Shown piece after piece: positions 25,636 through 37,374 of a stretch of 64,000 bases of DNA (positions are counted from its first letter, which is position 1; each line of letters opens with the position of its first letter). This DNA comes from Micractinium sp. NFX-FRZ. Taxonomy: Eukaryota; Chlorophyta; Trebouxiophyceae; Chlorellales; Chlorellaceae. The notes beneath the pieces were generated by a model. It did not search any database, was not told the origin of the DNA, and worked only from the letters and a program-made list of their open reading frames with translations. The position numbers were made by a program, and so were the translations under genes. The stretch spans positions 37,850 through 101,849 of the forward strand of contig JAPTJF010000209.1 in the NCBI GenBank assembly GCA_029339195.1. The letters run 5' to 3'.

Positions 25636-28600
25636 TCAGTGCCCCCGCATCGCGCCCATCTCATCGGCGTGCTCCTGGAACAGCTGCGCTGCCTGGATTG
25701 TGAGCGGCACATCAAACATCTGGCTGGCCACCGCGGGCGAGAGGGTGAAGGTGTTGCAGCCCTCCGCCGCCAGGCTGGCCACCTCGTCTGCCGAGCGGAT
25801 GGAGGCGACCAGCAGGCGCATGGAGCTGTCGTCGCTGCCCAGGTCCACAATTTTTTGCATGCGGGCAGCCTCCTCCAGGCCCTGCACGGCGGGCGAGTGG
25901 GGGCGGCGGGTGGGGGGTGGGGGCGCGGCCAGGGTTAGGGGGGAACGCCAACCAGGGTTCCCGCTGGAGGGGGGAATGCCAGGCGGGGTGGATACCAGGG
26001 TGGGGGGTGCCAGCCAGGGTGTTGGGGTGCTAAGGTAAGGGGTGTTCCAGGGGTGCGAGTTTTTGTGATAGGCAAGCTGGCTGGCGGGCAAGCAGGCAGG
26101 TGGGCAGGCAAGCAGGCAGGTGGGCTGGCAGGCGTGGGGATGCCGCCTGGGAGCAGCTCAGCAGATGGGCATAGTTTGAGCAGCAAAGAAACAGATGTGG
26201 GGACTGGCAGCAATGGAGGCCAGGAGGGGTGCCGGGGTGCATGCGCAGAGGGCGGGTGCGTGCCGCTGTGCGAAGCAGAAGCAGGCGGGCTGGCAATGCT
26301 GCTGGGGTGTCCAGGCCCGCACTCACGTTCTTGCCCGCGTCAGTCATGCGCCCGACGTAAGGGGCGCAGTAGGCGGCACCCATGGCAAGCGAGGAGACCA
26401 CTTGGTGGGCGGCGTATACGCCTGCAGGGCCGGGGCAGCGGCGGGGCATTGCAGGGTGGCACAAGTGGGCTGGCAGACCAAGCCAGCGGCACATGGCTTT
26501 GAGAGACCTTCTCAAGCCTGGGTTCTGGCTGCCAGCCACGCTTCGGTGCTCAAGCAGGACGAGGCACAGCGCCTGCCGGCAGCCACGACGCGGCCCACAC
26601 AACGCCCCATGTCGCCCCCAGCGGCCTGCAGCCCTCACGACCGCACCGCCCCACCCCAGCCTCATCCCCTGCTGCCTCCAGTGTATTGAGCGGTGACAGG
26701 CAGTTGGCCGTGCAGTAGCTCACCCAAGCCCAAACCCTATCCCACCGCCCCACCCACCCACCCGTCATGGTGACGGGCACCCCATCAATGATGAGCTTGT
26801 TGGCGGCCTTGGCCCCCTCCAGAGTGATTGGCAGCTTGACCACGATGCGCCCGTCCAGATCCATCAGGTCTGCAGGGGGCGGGGGTACAGGCGGGGCAAA
26901 GGTGTGAGCCAAAGGGTGGGTCGGGAGCCACTCAGACTGATGGGCAGCTGTCGCACAATGCGGCCCTCCGCCCGCCTGGCCTGCAGGGAAGAGGGGCGGT
27001 GGGGCAACACAAAAGGGGGCGCCGTCCACGGCTCAGGGTTAAATGGGCAACGCCACCATGATGTGCCCGCCCAGGTGCCCACAATCCGGGCGCAAGACGT
27101 GCCAGTAGGTACGCCAGGTGGGCGTCAAAGTATCAGGACGTGGGGGAGCTAGTGGCTGTGTTGTGCGGATGACAGAGGCAGTGGAGGCAGGTGTGGCAGG
27201 CTCCGCCACTAGCCAACCCAGGCCAGGGCAGGGCGGCGGCCAGCGCTGTGCTATGCTGTTCAATGGCTGCGGCATGCCTGTGCTGTGCCTGGGATGCGCC
27301 ATGCTGTGCCATGCTGTGCTCACCCAGTCCGCAGGAGTACATCTCCGCTGCTGTGCTGCCCCAGGCCTGCAGCTGCAGCTCTTCCACCTCCAGATTGAAG
27401 GCCTGAGGGGGTGGTGAGCGCAAGGCAGTGCACGGCGGGTTGGGCAGGAGGGAGGAAGGAAGGGCGGATGTGATGGAGGAGAACGCACCGGCTGTGCGCG
27501 TCCAGCTCTGTTGGCACGTAAGAAAGCAGGGCAGTATGCGGGCGGGAGTTGCGGATGGGGCAAGGCAGGGTGAGCAGGGAAGCGGTGGCATGTCGGCTCG
27601 CGGCGTCGGTAGAGAGCGCCCGCGTGCTGCTGCGCTGCCGTTCCGCTGCGTGACACCACGGCTGCGCTCCATCTGCTGTTGTCGGCAGTCACACGGCAGC
27701 AGCCTGGCGCACACACACCTCGCGGATCAGTTTCCGCATGCTGGCGATGTTGCAAGCCACGCCGTCGCGCTTCAAGATGGTGGGGTTGGTTGTGAAGCCT
27801 GCAACGGGAGACGGCAGGATGAAACCAAGGGTAACAAGGCAGCCCAACCTCCTGGGCTCATAGGCGGGGCTGCACAGGTGGAGCGCACATGCCGTGCTGC
27901 ACGAGTGGCACGTGTCTTCACTCTCTCAAAGGGCCCAGGCCGCGGTAGCCCATGCAATGAGAAGCTGCAGGGTCACCAGCAGACTCACCATAGAAGAGGC
28001 CGGTCTCTGCCCACTTGTTCCACTCCTGCAGCAGGGCACGGCACGCGCAGCATGTGCTCAGCAAAGATGCAGTGTTTTGCACTGCCGTGCCATGCCGTGA
28101 GAGGTGTGGCGCTGCAGCCGTGCTGGGCAGGCAGGGCAGCTTGTGCACCGATCCTCGCCCGCCACCTTCCAACAGTGTTGCCTTGCACCCACGCCACCTG
28201 TGCAGCTGCAGTGCACACCGCCACAGGCAGCACCTGGCTTGCGTTCTGCAGGGTCCAGCGCTTCCCACGCACAGAGATGCCCCAGCCCACCAGCGCGGCA
28301 ACCATAGCTAGCCAGCTCGGCCTGGCAGCCAGCCCGCGAGCTGCTTGCTGCGTAGCACCCCCACCTGCACATTGGCGCTGTCTAGGTAGAGGCGCATGCT
28401 GGTGTCCAGGTACTCCTCGTCAAGCCCCTCAGGGTCATAGTACTCGTCAGTACTGCCCTCTTCACCAAAGAAGTCCTCGCTTTCGCTGTCGCTGTCCCTC
28501 TCCGGGCCGCCGCCCCGCCCTGCCCGCGCCGCCACGGCGCCGCGCTGCCGCTGCTGCTGGCAGGCCTGCAGGCACGGTGTCACAAATCTAGCTCCTGCTG

Positions 28601-28688
28601 CCGCTGCTGGAGTGAATACCCTGCTGTTGGGGCGGCTGGCAGCGCGCAGGGCACTGCAATGTGCTGTGCAGACAATGGGGGCCGCCAT
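25636..28688 (-). CDS. Plastid-type transaldolase of the TalC/FSA (small) family
   Basis: Aldolase of the transaldolase superfamily, acting on sugar phosphates; probably chloroplast (inference from the N-terminal extension). The model has 322 aa in seven exons: 28688-28365, 28025-27989, 27798-27719, 27402-27324, 26869-26762, 26421-26327, 25881-25636, all in phase. Residues 1-55 are rich in Ala/Arg/Ser like a transit peptide; residues 56-98 are very acidic (ERDSDSESEDFFGEEG). The catalytic barrel follows: LYLDSANV, FTTNPTILKRDG, DGRIVVKLPIT with Schiff-base Lys185, GVYAAHQVVSSLAMGAAY, and PYVGRMTDAG. These match bacterial TalC/fructose-6-phosphate aldolase in order. Whether the activity is transaldolase or aldolase cannot be told. 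Intron 4 holds two decayed copies of the Lys185 exon. Confidence 0.9.
26077..26132 (+). repeat. GGCAAGCAGGCAGGT tandem repeat in transaldolase intron 6
   Basis: About two and a half copies of a 20-bp unit, GGCAAGCAGGCAGGTGGGCA. Confidence 0.75.
26938..27075 (-). repeat. Two decayed copies of the active-site exon in transaldolase intron 4
   Basis: Read on the minus strand, 26938-26976 encodes EGRIVRQLPISL and 27039-27075 encodes GGHIMVALPI. Both are recognisable versions of the true exon 5 motif DGRIVVKLPITL at 26827-26864. The first copy has Gln and the second Ala where the catalytic Lys should be, and neither is joined in frame, so both are relics. Confidence 0.75.
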
Positions 28689-28875
28689 TGTGCCGCACTA
28701 GCTAGCAAGGAAGAAGCCTCAGCGAGCTACAGTGCAGAAATGAGAGCGGAGGACGCATGATGCTTGCTCAAATGGAATTCGCGTGCCCAGCATGCTGCGA
28801 CGATTGAATGCGCGAGAGTGGGCCCGTTTCCATCCGACCAACGCCTGCTTCCCCGGGAGCTCACCGACAGCCAGA
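28689..28875. promoter_or_regulatory. Divergent intergenic region, transaldolase / CENP-C motif gene
   Basis: 187 bp (or 94 bp if the upstream ATG at 28783 is used) separate two divergent start codons. Both promoters must overlap here. Confidence 0.5.
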
Positions 28876-31800
28876 ATGGAGCAGCCGGAGAGCGACGACC
28901 TGTCGCAGCTGATGCCCAACCTACAGCAGCGGGCGCGGCAGACAGCCTCCCCAGGCAACACGGCAGCCCTGCGACAATACATCAAGGTGCTTAGAGTGCC
29001 CCTGCCCAGCCCCTCATGTGCGCAACAACCTGCGTTTGTTACGGCCCCGCAGCTGAGCGCAGCTGCCCCTGTCCCTCGCCCCCCGCCGCCCCGCAGGTGT
29101 TGGGCGAGAAGACCGGCAATGTGCCGGCCGCCTCTACTGTGCCGCAGAAGCCGCGCTCCGACGGGCTGGCGCTGCGCGTCGGCACTGGCCGCCGCCCGCA
29201 GCGCCGCTACTTTACCATCAAGTGGAGGTGTGTGGCCTGCCCCTGAGAAGGTTGCGCCTCCCGCTGTGCAGCTCCAGAGCATCCGAAACCACCGCATCAG
29301 CCTTGCAGCCTGCACTGCCCTTGGCAGTATCGTATAGCCCCACCTGGCCCCGCCGCACTTCGGCGCCGACTCGGCCCGTCTGCACATCCTCTGCACATCC
29401 TCTCCCTGACTGCAGGGCAGAGGACTTGGATGCAGAGGCATGTGCGGAGGCAGAGGCAGCAGGGACGGCGGCGCTGGATCCAGAGGCCTTGAAGGACGCT
29501 CTGGTGGAGCAGGCGCAGGCGCAGCGTCGTGCACTGGTGGACGCGGGCCTGCGGCCGGGCACCGGGCGCGTGCCCCGCCGCCGCGAGTTTACCATCGCCC
29601 TCCCACCGCCACAACCGGAGGTGGATGAGGCAGCATTGGCAGCTGCAGCTGCTGAAGAGGCGGCCGCACTGGCGGCTGCTGAAGAGGAGGCAGCTAGGGC
29701 GGCCGCTGAGGAGGAGGCAGCGGCGCTGGCAGCTGAAGAAGAGGCGGCAGCCCTGGCGGCTGAGGAGGCGGCAGCTGCAGCAGAGGCCGTGGAGCTGGAT
29801 ATGGAGCAGCTGCGGAGCGCAGCTGGCTCCTGGGAGGAGGGCATGGTGGCAGAGGAGGGGGTCCTGGCGGAGCAGGCTGTGGTGGCAGCGCTGCAACCTG
29901 CCGACGCCACGCCCGGCGTGCTCATGCGGTTGCAGCAGCAGCAGGAGCTTGAGGCTCAGCAGGGCGGCAGCAGCGGCGCGACGCCAGCAGAGCAGCGGCA
30001 GGAGCAGGGTGTGCAGGAGCCGTGCAGCAGCCAGCGTGGGCAGGCCCGCACGCCGGGCACCTCGCTGCTGGGGCGCTACACACCCATGGAGGGGGTCCCC
30101 GAGCGCCTGGCGGTGCTGGCCACTCGCAGCAAAGGTGCAGCAGGTCTGGCGGGCGGCGCCCAGGATGGGCAGCACACAGTCAACGGTTCACGGCTGGCAC
30201 ACCCTCCCGCCGGCACCCCTGCGGGCTTCACCCCGCTGGAGGGCATCCCCGAGCGCCTGCACGGCATGCAGATGCCGCTGAGCGCGCCCCGCCCGCTGGG
30301 CCTCCCCGGCCTCACTCGGATGAACAGCAACTCAGCAGGGCGCCGGCCATCGGTGGACTCACCTGTGGAGGGGCTGGTGCAGCAGGGCGCCGCACGCAGC
30401 AGGGACAGCGGCGACGGTGCCGTGCAGCCTGCGGAAGCGGCAGTGCAGGCGGGCGCAGAGGCTGGCGGGTTTGCCGGCTTTGAGCCGCTGCCTGTGGCCG
30501 AGGCGGCAGACGGTGCTGCCGGGGCTGCTGCCGCTGCTGCCGAGCAGGCCGCTGCTGAGCAGGCTGCTGCAGCTGCTGCTGAGGATGATTATGATAACGA
30601 CGATGTGGGTGGCGGCTTTGACGATGACGGCGGCTACTTGGATGAAGGTGAGGGGGCATGGCCTGCCTGGGTGGGTGCGCAGTGATGCCTGGGTGGCCGG
30701 ATGGATCTCTGTGCTCTGCAGGGCGGCAGTGTTGCATTGCTGCCCGGGTGTCAGCTCTGTGCTGCATGGCAGGTTGAGGTACTTGTGCCAGCGCCAGGTC
30801 CTCTTCACAATGCCAACACTGCTGGGTATTGCCGCTGTAGAGGATGGCGCTGGTGCCGGCGCTCCGCTCATGGCAGATGCTGGCGTGCAGACTGGCGCCA
30901 GCCTGGCAGGAGAGGCAGCAGCAGCAGCAGCAGCAGTTGAGGAGGCGCCGTTGGAGGACTATGGCTTTGAGGGCGGCTACGATGATGCAGGTGCGTTTCT
31001 GATGGTGCTGCTGGCTCTTGTGATGGCGGCGCTGCTGCTGCTCCTGCCGCTGCTGTTGCTGCTGCTGTTGCTCCTGCTGCGGCTGCTGCTGCGGCAAGGC
31101 AAACACGGAGGATGGCTCTACATGGCAGCGTACTCCAAATGCTCGGTGCAGCTGGGCAACAGCTGCGCTCTGCCCTGCTGGGGCCCCACATGCCGGCGGC
31201 CCCTTGCTCACTCTGCTCTCCCCACTACTGGCCGTGTTGCCAGGCGACATGCACGGCCTGGGCAACGGCTACAATGAGGAGGCGCAGCTGGAGGCCGATG
31301 CAGGTTGGTGGGCTGGCAGGGTGGACCGTGGCAGGGCACTGTTTGCTGGGATGTGCGGACGCCCCACACTCATCCTAGGAGCACAACAGCCTGCCGACCT
31401 GTCGCTCTGCTCCCTGCTTCTCTTGCCTCCGCCTCTCTGTCTGCCTGCAGGTCTGCCAGAGAGCTCTGCAGCGGCAGCGCAGCGTGCACCGCGGCGGCAA
31501 ACCAAGAACCCCGGCTCCCGCCTGCGCAATGAGCACAAGCGCAAGAGCCTGGCAGGAGGTGTGCTGCCTCGACGTAGCTGCCCCCACAGCCTGACATCTG
31601 CCTGTTTCTGTATCTCTTGATCTGGCATTGCTTGTTGCCATGCCGGGAAGCGTGACTGTGCTGCCGGCGCGCCATCTCAGTCAGCAGGCTACTCACTCCT
31701 GTGCTTGTCCGGATGCCTGCGTGCGTGCCTGCCCGCCCACCCATGCAGACCCGCACATTGGACGACAGGATGTGGCGGGTGTGCGGCGCAGCTCGCGCGC

Positions 31801-32590
31801 AAAGCAGGAGCCGCTCAAGTGGTGGCTGAACGAGAAGAAGGAGTTTGGGCGGTCGCACAGGTGTGCACCTGCCACCCTTTTCGCTGCTATGCCTGCCATG
31901 CCCGCCTTCCTGCCCGTACGTTGCGCCTGCTGGGGTTGCAGTCCTCTAGCTAGCTGATGGCGGCAGCTACGTTGGACAAGGTGGCCAGCACCTGCAAACC
32001 TGATGCTGGCCTGCCTCCCTGCCCTGCCTCTGCTCTTCTCTGGTGCATGCACACATGTGCCCCAGCCAGCGTGCCCAGTGCCCTGCAACTTCCCACCGCC
32101 ACCTCACCGTCCCTGCCTGCTACTGCCATGCTGCCACTGCTGCAGGACGATGCCCACGGTGAACAATGTGGTGCACACGGTGCCCAACACCCCCTGGCAG
32201 ACGGTCACCGACATCAAGCGGCGGCCCACCAAGAAGCAGCGCGCGCCCTCGCCCCATGATCTGGAGCAGGCCATGACGGCGGCAGGCAGCGAGGGCGGGG
32301 CGGCAGCGGAGGAGCAGCAGTGGGAGCAGGAGCAGGAAGATGCTGGGGCGGAGGAGCTGCAGCAGGCAGAGGAGGGCCAGCTGCAGCAGGAGGAGGAGGA
32401 GGAGGAGGAGCCACAGCAGGAGCAGCAGCAGCGGCCGCGTTCCGGCGGCCGGCGGCAGGCAGCAGCAGCCAAGCAGCACGCAGCAGCACCAAGCAGGCGG
32501 GGAGCAGCAGCCAAGGCGCCACCTGCCCGGGGCAAAGCAACCAAGAAGAAGGCGGCAGCAGGAGGCTCCAAGCGCAATGCGCGGCGGTGA
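28876..32590 (+). CDS. CENP-C motif protein, candidate centromere protein C
   Basis: Candidate kinetochore protein of 782 aa. Exons: 28876-28986, 29097-29227, 29416-30647, 30841-30990, 31244-31303, 31451-31558, 31749-31860, 32146-32590. Residues 608-632 contain GVRRSSRAKQEPLKWW followed by NEKKEFGR, an excellent match to the CENP-C motif that binds the CENP-A nucleosome. The rest is low complexity: an Ala/Glu coiled-coil-like block in exon 3, acidic patches, and a Lys/Gln/Glu-rich tail with GRRQAAAAKQ and KKKAAAGGSKRNARR that looks nuclear. Two pairs of internal repeats are visible: GTGR-P-RR-FTI twice and TP-EG-PERL twice. No C-terminal Mif2 cupin domain and no SANTA domain were seen, so KNL2-type or other CENP-C-motif proteins remain possible. 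An upstream in-frame ATG exists at 28783. TGTAA lies at 32863. Confidence 0.62.
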
Positions 32591-33724
32591 GGCTGGCACC
32601 CCTGCATGGGCTGGCTACAGCTGCCTAGCCTCCCAGTGGGTCACGTCCTTCTTCACTTATTTTGGACCTGAACTAACAGACCCAGGGGGCTCCTTAGGGC
32701 ACGGGGCCACTCTGTATTGCTCTGACTTGACACTCCACCCCAGATGACCACGCACCTCCCACACTGCTCTACCACCTCAACACACCTCCCTCTCCCTCCC
32801 CCTCACCGCTTTTGCAACCTTGCTGGTTCTTCCCCCAGGCATCCGCCTGTAGTTGCTCTCCTTGTAACGTACTGCACCTGCTGCATGCTGTGCGCAGTGC
32901 CCGCATCAAGCTTGCTCCAGCGTTGCCTTGGGTGCAGCCCTGACAGGAAGCTCAGCCTTGCCCCTATGGGAGGGCATGTGTGGGGTTGGTATGCGGCGGC
33001 GCCCGGCTTGCCGCTGTATCTTGTCTGGGGCATGGCAGGCTGCAACGCGCATCTTGCGCCCTACGCAGGCGCAGCAGGGCAGCTGGGCATAACGGGGAGA
33101 GCACAGCCAGCCCAGCCGGCAATGAGCTAATGTGCTTTGTACAGCCTGCGTTGCGCGCAAGCAGCAGGCCAGGTCGCATGTGCCTGCATGCAACACACTT
33201 TCTGGTGGCGCTGCGCATGAACACTCTGAATGGCATCTGTGGTTTCGTTCTGGTGGGCAGTTTTATGTTTACACGAGCTGATATGTACAAGCTACACAAG
33301 AGGGCACTCAAGATTGAGTGCTACAGCATGCGATCGCTGCTGCCTACAACAGCACACGTTTGCACTGCTGCGTAATGAAATCGAGTTTGAGCGTATCGAT
33401 ATGAAGTATGAACATGTTGCGCAATCACGGCGCTGCAGGCATGGAACATCTAAAGAATCATGAGTCTGAAACTAACAGTGCCGGTAATCAAGGAGGAAAT
33501 CTACTGGTTGAAACAGCACATGCAGTCATGTGGAAGCAAGCACGGCCTGCCAAACGGGCTGCAGGCCCCGAATGGAAATCGATCGTCTCAAACAGAACAT
33601 CAAAACTGGCACTGTACACTGTAAAGAATGGGGGAGTGGAGTACAGCTGGCCTCTGGGCCGCTGCTGTGGTTTCGGCACATGCCGCGGCCAGTGGGATAC
33701 ACTTGCAGGCAGGATTGCAGCCTC
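32591..33724. other. Convergent 3' region, CENP-C motif gene / NEK-like kinase
   Basis: About 1.1 kb. TGTAA at 32863-32867 fits the plus-strand gene; TTACA at 33269-33273 fits the minus-strand kinase. The stretch 33190-33640 is visibly more AT-rich than its surroundings. No gene recognised. Confidence 0.5.
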
Positions 33725-36700
33725 TCACTGCACCTGTGCTTCACTGCTTCTTCGGGGTTGACGGCGCCGGGTGATCAGGCCCAGCAGGCGCCACACCTTC
33801 TTGAGCTTCTGCGCAGGGGCCGTGCCCGTGCTCTTGGCTGCGCCCTTCGCGACGGACGCTGTCGCCTCGGCCGCTGCTGCCAGCACTGCGTGCTGTGCGG
33901 GGCTGGCAGCAGGTTCTGGGCTGCTTGACGCGCTGCAGTCGGGCAGGAAGCCGCCGCCAGCCGGGTTGGCCGTGGCGGGGGCAAACTGAGAGCCAAAGTG
34001 GCCGTGCTGCGCCTCTGCATGGTCGTTGTGGGTGCCGCCTGCAAGGTGGCATGGGGAGGCGGGTGAGTTGGTCAAGGAGGAGGGGCCGGCGGCCAGGCAG
34101 CAGGTGACGCTCACGGGCAGTGTCTCCGTGCATACACGAAGGCAACATGCGGGCACCGCCCCAGGCCAGCAGTTGCACCCACAGGGCAGCAGCAGTGCTC
34201 ACCAGCATCGGTGTAGTTGTTGAAGTAGATGCTTCTCGGAGCGAGCTGCGCCGGCTGCCGTGACGCCTTGGATCGAGGGCTGGGAGCAGCGCTGCGGGCG
34301 ACCAGCTGCCCAACCCTTGCCAGTATGTGCCGCATGTCTGCGTCCTCTTGCGCCTGAAGGCCGGCCCTCACTGCCGCCCTCAGGATAGCAGCGGTGCGCT
34401 GGCTGCCGCCGGGGGGCCCGGCAGGGCGGCGCTGCGCTGCGGCACAGGCGGCGCCCCCATCAGCGCGTCTGCTGACATTGTCGGCTGGCACTGGGCTTGA
34501 GGGCGCCAAGACGGGGCTGCCCGGCATGCTGGCCCGCCGTGCCTGCTCAGCTTCCCACAGGGCACGATACTTGGGGTGGATGCCCGTGCCCAGGCCCAAG
34601 CCTGCGCTGCTTGGCGGTGGTGCAGCAGCTGCCGCTGAGCCTGCTGCGGTTGCGTGCACGTGCACCTGCAGGCTGGGGGCGCTGCATGCTGCGGCCTGCT
34701 TGCGGGGGCTGCCGTAGTCTGTGTGCAGCGCGAGCACGCGCATCGCAGCCTCCACGGCGGCGGCAACACCGGCTGCCGGGGTGCTGGGGGCGTAGCAGGA
34801 GGGAGAGCGGGGTGCTTGGACGGCGAGCGGTACCGCCTGGGATACCACCGCTGGCTCCTCAGCGGGGCGCGCGTTGCAGCTGTATCTAGATGGAGGCAGC
34901 AGCGCAGCCAGCAGCTCCTCCGCCTGGCGTCCAGAGCCAAGAGTGGACGTCGCACAGGCGCTCTGCGTGTGCAGGGGTGCCGGCTGTAGGTGTGAGCAGC
35001 GCCAGGCTCTGGGACTCTGCCAGACCAGACATTGGCAGCTGTGTCCGCCCATCTCCAGGCCCCCTTTGCACCCAGGCACGCACATCGCCTCCGCCCCTCC
35101 CCATCTGCCGCCTCGCCTGCCTCTTGCCCTCCTCCCTCCCCGCCCTCCTCCCTCCCCGCCCTTACCTCTATGAGGTCGAGTCCCCTCGCCAGGCGCTTGC
35201 AGGGTGCGGCCTCCCACCCGCACCCGCCAACCAGCCCCCTGAGCTGCAGTGCCGCCAGGCGTGCTGCCACGTGGGGCACCTGGAGCAGCGCCTCCATGCT
35301 GATGCGCTGGGAGGGGTCGGGCTGCAGCATGAGGTTGATCGTGTCCTGCATCTCCTGGCTGTACTGAGGTGGCAGCTGCGCACTGGGCGTGCCGTTGACC
35401 ACCTGCAGGGCGGAGAGGGGTGCGTGGGCATGAGGTGGGGTGCAAGGTTGGGTGCTGGCAGGGTGGGGTCTCTTGCTCCCCCGCTCAACCTGATTCAGCA
35501 GCACAGCACAGCACAGCACTTCCGGCAGCACACCTCTATCTGCACCGCCTCCACCTCACATGCGAGAAGCACACCGTGCGTGACAGCGACAAAGGGCAGG
35601 CACGGCAGGCTCACGAGGGTGCGCAGGTCGCGAATCGTGGGGGCGTCAAAGGCGGGCGCCAGCGCTGCCAGCTCCAGCAGCACGCACCCCGCGCTCCACA
35701 CGTCGCAGCTGGTGCCGTAGGGGCCGTAGTTGAACACCTCGGGGGCGGTGTACATGGGGGTGCCAGCCTGCAGCAGCACGTGGGCAGGTGGGACGGGAGG
35801 GCAGGGTGCGGCACAGCGTTGAGGGGTGTGGCGGGCTTTTGCACACAGGATGGGGGGCAGGAGGCTGTCTCCCCTATCCCTGCTTTTCTCTCCTACCCCC
35901 TGGCAGCCGCCACTTGCTCCACCTCCTGGCAGCCTGCCCGAATGACGAACAGTACAAGACACCAAATGGTGCAATCCCAGAAACCCCCACCCACCCGTGT
36001 GTGCAAGAGGCCGGTGTGCAGGCCAGCCGCCAGGCCCATGTCGCAGAGCCTGAGGTGGGCACCGGGGTTGCCGCTCTCAAACACAATGCTGCAGGGCGGC
36101 GGGGGCGTGTGCAGGGGGGAGACGTTGAGTGGGAGGCGGGTGCAGGCCAGGAAGATTGCTTGGGAGCATTGATTGAGGCATGTAAGATGATGGGGGCTGT
36201 GCTCGGGTTTCTTAAAAACCCCGCGTGTGCAGCCCCGTGCCTCTGGCCCACCGCCATCATCCACCCCGCCCCACCCCGCCCCGCCCCGCCCCACCCACGC
36301 ACTTGAGCGGCTTAATGTCGCGATGGCAGATGCGCCTGGCGTGCATGTGCTGCAGGGCGCTGGCGATTTGGAGGAAGAGGCGCCAGATGGTGGCCTCTGA
36401 CAGGTAGCTGCTGCTGGACTGGCGCTGCCTGCAGGCGGGGGTTGCAGGCGCAGGCGGGAGCAGGGGAGCGCGGTACCGGTGGGGCATGAAAGAGAGTACA
36501 ACATCCCATGGGGGCGCCATGCCTTTGGCGCACAGCCCAGGGCTCACACAGCCTTCAAACCTCACCTGTGTGCACCTGTGTGCCGCGCCGCCCCCGGCAC
36601 TGCCCCGCCCCCCACGCATGCCTGGCCCGAGCGCAGCACTGCCCCCTCGCCTCCTGACACAGACGCCCGCCTCACACGGTGCACTGCCGCTCGGGCCCGA

Positions 36701-37374
36701 CGCTGCCAGGGGCCCTCTGGGCTCCTCCCGCCATGCCCTCCCTGCCCCCCCCCAGGCGCCCACAAAGATTGCGCACTCACCGAATGAAGCTCTGCAGGGT
36801 GCCGCCTTGCAGCGCGTCCATTACCAGACAGGCGCAGCCCGAGCTGGACACGAAAGCGTCCCTATAGTTGACGATGTGGGCGTGGTGCAGTGACGAGAGC
36901 AGGAGCGCCTCCCTGGCCAGGTCAGCACACATGCTCTCCCTGGCGTCCTGGTTGGCTGTGTGGAAGACCTGCAGCAGGTGGGGCAGCGTGAGGGGTACAG
37001 CGAAGAGCTTGTCGGTGGCCGATGTTTTGCGACTGGGGATCTTGATTGTGATGCGCAGCACTCCCGCTGCTAGTGCCGGCGCAGGCGGCGGCGGCAGGCC
37101 GTGTGCATGGCGCCGGCATCTGCACCGCCGGCAGCGCCCATAGCCCGGCCCGCCCAGTGGGCCCCAATATCACTCGCCTTGATTGCATACTGCGTGTTGT
37201 CCTCACGGCTGGTGGCCAGGTACCTGCACGCAATCGCCGGAATCAGGAGATGTCGGCACACGGCCCCTCAAGGCGCCTCAGAGGATCTGGGCAATAACGG
37301 CTGCTGCAAGTAGCTTACACAGAGGCTGTTGTCCCGCTGCCAAGCGGCACGAGGTCCCTAAAACGGCCCCTCAT
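33725..37374 (-). CDS. NEK-like Ser/Thr protein kinase
   Basis: Protein kinase of 664 aa, closest in feel to the NIMA-related family (inference). Exons: 37374-37319, 37223-37178, 36968-36781, 36428-36303, 36088-35995, 35767-35615, 35402-35166, 34983-34203, 34038-33725. The domain starts at the first residue: glycine loop LGSGTTASVYLA, Lys34 in YAIKVF, HRDIKPLN (Asp134, Asn139), CDMGL in place of DFG (Asp155), TAPEVF, DVWSAGCVLLEL, and the closing DPSQRISMEALLQVP. The second intron must use a GC donor (GCGAGT) for YAIK to join VFHTA. The Asn of the catalytic loop is split across an intron. Residues about 300-664 are a Ser/Pro/Ala-rich tail with a basic end (KKVWRLLGLITRRRQPRR). TTACA at 33269 is a likely polyadenylation signal. 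Confidence 0.87.

Noticed and set aside
25900..26130. Possible telomere-like or transposon end in GGGTTAGGGG-rich sequence
   Set aside because: No tandem TTTAGGG run and no terminal inverted repeats; it is a G-rich intron.
36297..36310. Kinase catalytic loop reading HRDIKPLK, suggesting a dead kinase
   Set aside because: The Lys comes from reading into the intron. Splicing AA|C restores Asn.
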